Positions 62,762-64,000 of a stretch of 64,000 nt of DNA are shown in pieces. The notes beneath the pieces were generated by a model. The model was not told the DNA's origin, did not search any database, and saw nothing but the letters and a program-made list of their open reading frames with translations. Position numbers and translations under genes: made by a program. This DNA is from Lucifuga dentata. Taxonomy: Eukaryota; Chordata; Actinopteri; Ophidiiformes; Bythitidae. Location: positions 62,001 through 126,000 of the forward strand of contig VXCM01000765.1 in the NCBI GenBank assembly GCA_014773175.1, in the 5' to 3' direction. How positions within the stretch are numbered: position 1 is the first letter of the stretch; every line of letters starts with the position of its first letter.

Positions 62762-64000
62762 CTGGGCAACTAAAGATCTTTGGCTTCTGATAGACGTGAT
62801 GTGACATAAACTTCAGAGCCATATTTTTGGTTAATTTGGGTATAGGTTCACAATTTTAGTTTTAACAGAATATCTCTAGACCATTTTTCTTTAAATACAA
62901 AAAGAAGCTTACCTTTGATTGTACATCGTACGATCAAAGGTATAAGCATTGTATGAGATGATCCTAGATGGAAGTCTGTTATCTGACAGTCATTTAGTGG
63001 AAGTCTGTTTCTGATTAGACAGTGATCCAATACACTGACACAGCATCGTACCACAACCACCTCACAAACATGAACAGACAAATGATAGCAACAAATCAAG
63101 TGTAAAATAACTTTGCGAGTATTTTATTTTTTCTGATTGATGGTTAAAATGACTGGATGTGTTTAGTGCAGGTCTGAATGATAAAATAAACATTTTTTGC
63201 CACAACCAGCGGTATTGATCTGTTACAACAAACAGGGTTACAGTAATAATCACAGGAGAATATTTCATAATTTTATTATCATCTAGGAACTAAAACAAGA
63301 GCAGCTGCAAGCCACACAGCATATCATCAGTAAGTGACATCACTTCACATGACCTTGAGGAGCAAAGATGTTTGATTTCTCATCATTTCTCAGCTCCTCT
63401 GTCCTCGCATCTTTTCCTTGTGTCTTAAGTGGGTGGGACTAAGATGTGAGGAAAAAACACAAGTGAGGGAAATGTGAAAAGAATAAGAGCTTCAGACCCA
63501 CGCCATGTAAAGGAGTTGGAACTGCTGCCAGCTCCTCATTATGTTTCTGATCTCCACATCGTGCAGGAGCTGTAACTCGCTGGTGGTTTAGTCTGTTTCT
63601 CTCTGACTCAAGACAAGGAGAAGGCGGTCCTCACACTGGCCAAACTACTAAATGAGACCATTGTATCCCCCCCATCAATGTCGTCTCACAACATCTTCAT
63701 GTTACACAGCTATATCATGAACTTTGATCTGGAAATTACATCTACAACCCCATAAAGACCTGACTAAGCCTCACACACTGCAGGCTTTGTGCTTGTGTTA
63801 CTCAAGCTTTTTGCTTTCCAACAGCTCAGAGATGCAGGGTTAGGATTATAGCAAGCTGGTGTGTGTGTGTGTGTGGNGTCCTGCACGAATCATTTTACTC
63901 CATCCTGCCACTGTGCAGCCACGTTCTCTTTTAATATGTACAGTATCTGTTAAAGATCATACTAACCTTTATGATTTCTTAATTTCTCATTAATAATGAT
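62762..64000. other. Right-end spacer
   Basis: It holds a 15-bp stem inverted repeat at 62910-62942 and a GT microsatellite with an N at 63877. No gene is seen up to the edge. Confidence 0.6.

Overview
The window is genomic DNA from a ray-finned (teleost-type) fish. It is AT-rich, has long introns and intergenic spacers, many CA/GT/CT microsatellites and decayed fish-type DNA transposons, and its two recognisable genes have vertebrate exon structure. No prokaryotic gene, operon, CRISPR array or phage is present. The draft assembly shows through: at least sixteen single-N joins, six of which are flanked by an exact or near-exact repeat of 62-91 bp and look like unmerged contig overlaps rather than biology.

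Layout. (1) 1-1275, minus strand: the first two coding exons of an SR-type splicing factor, best matched to srsf11; the rest lies beyond the left edge. (2) 1276-2846: the shared head-to-head spacer between the two genes, with a possible 5' leader intron of GC-AG type and short upstream ORFs. (3) 2847-24112, plus strand: the whole coding sequence of xxylt1 (xyloside alpha-1,3-xylosyltransferase) in four exons, in frame across all three junctions, giving 404 codons plus stop. Its introns hold a TTAA-flanked inverted-repeat element, Tc1-like ends and simple repeats. (4) 24113 to about 25300: 3' UTR and downstream flank. (5) About 25.3-64 kb: nearly 39 kb in which I find no confident protein gene. 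It holds a solo LTR with 6-bp target duplications, a 960-bp hAT-like element, a 715-bp Tc1/mariner-like element with transposase remnants, a 0.7-kb terminal-inverted-repeat element, a second short copy of the TTAA element, a LINE reverse-transcriptase tail, long poly-T tracts and several near-perfect hairpins.

The only candidate for something undescribed in the right part is a possible transcription unit at 37.9-40.2 kb: a TATA box, a short leader exon with a consensus donor, and two short exons with good splice sites that share one reading frame. I cannot find a convincing continuation, so it may be a lncRNA or chance. The two recognised genes have unrelated jobs (pre-mRNA splicing in the nucleus; Notch EGF-repeat O-glycan extension in the ER) and are linked here only by a divergent promoter arrangement.
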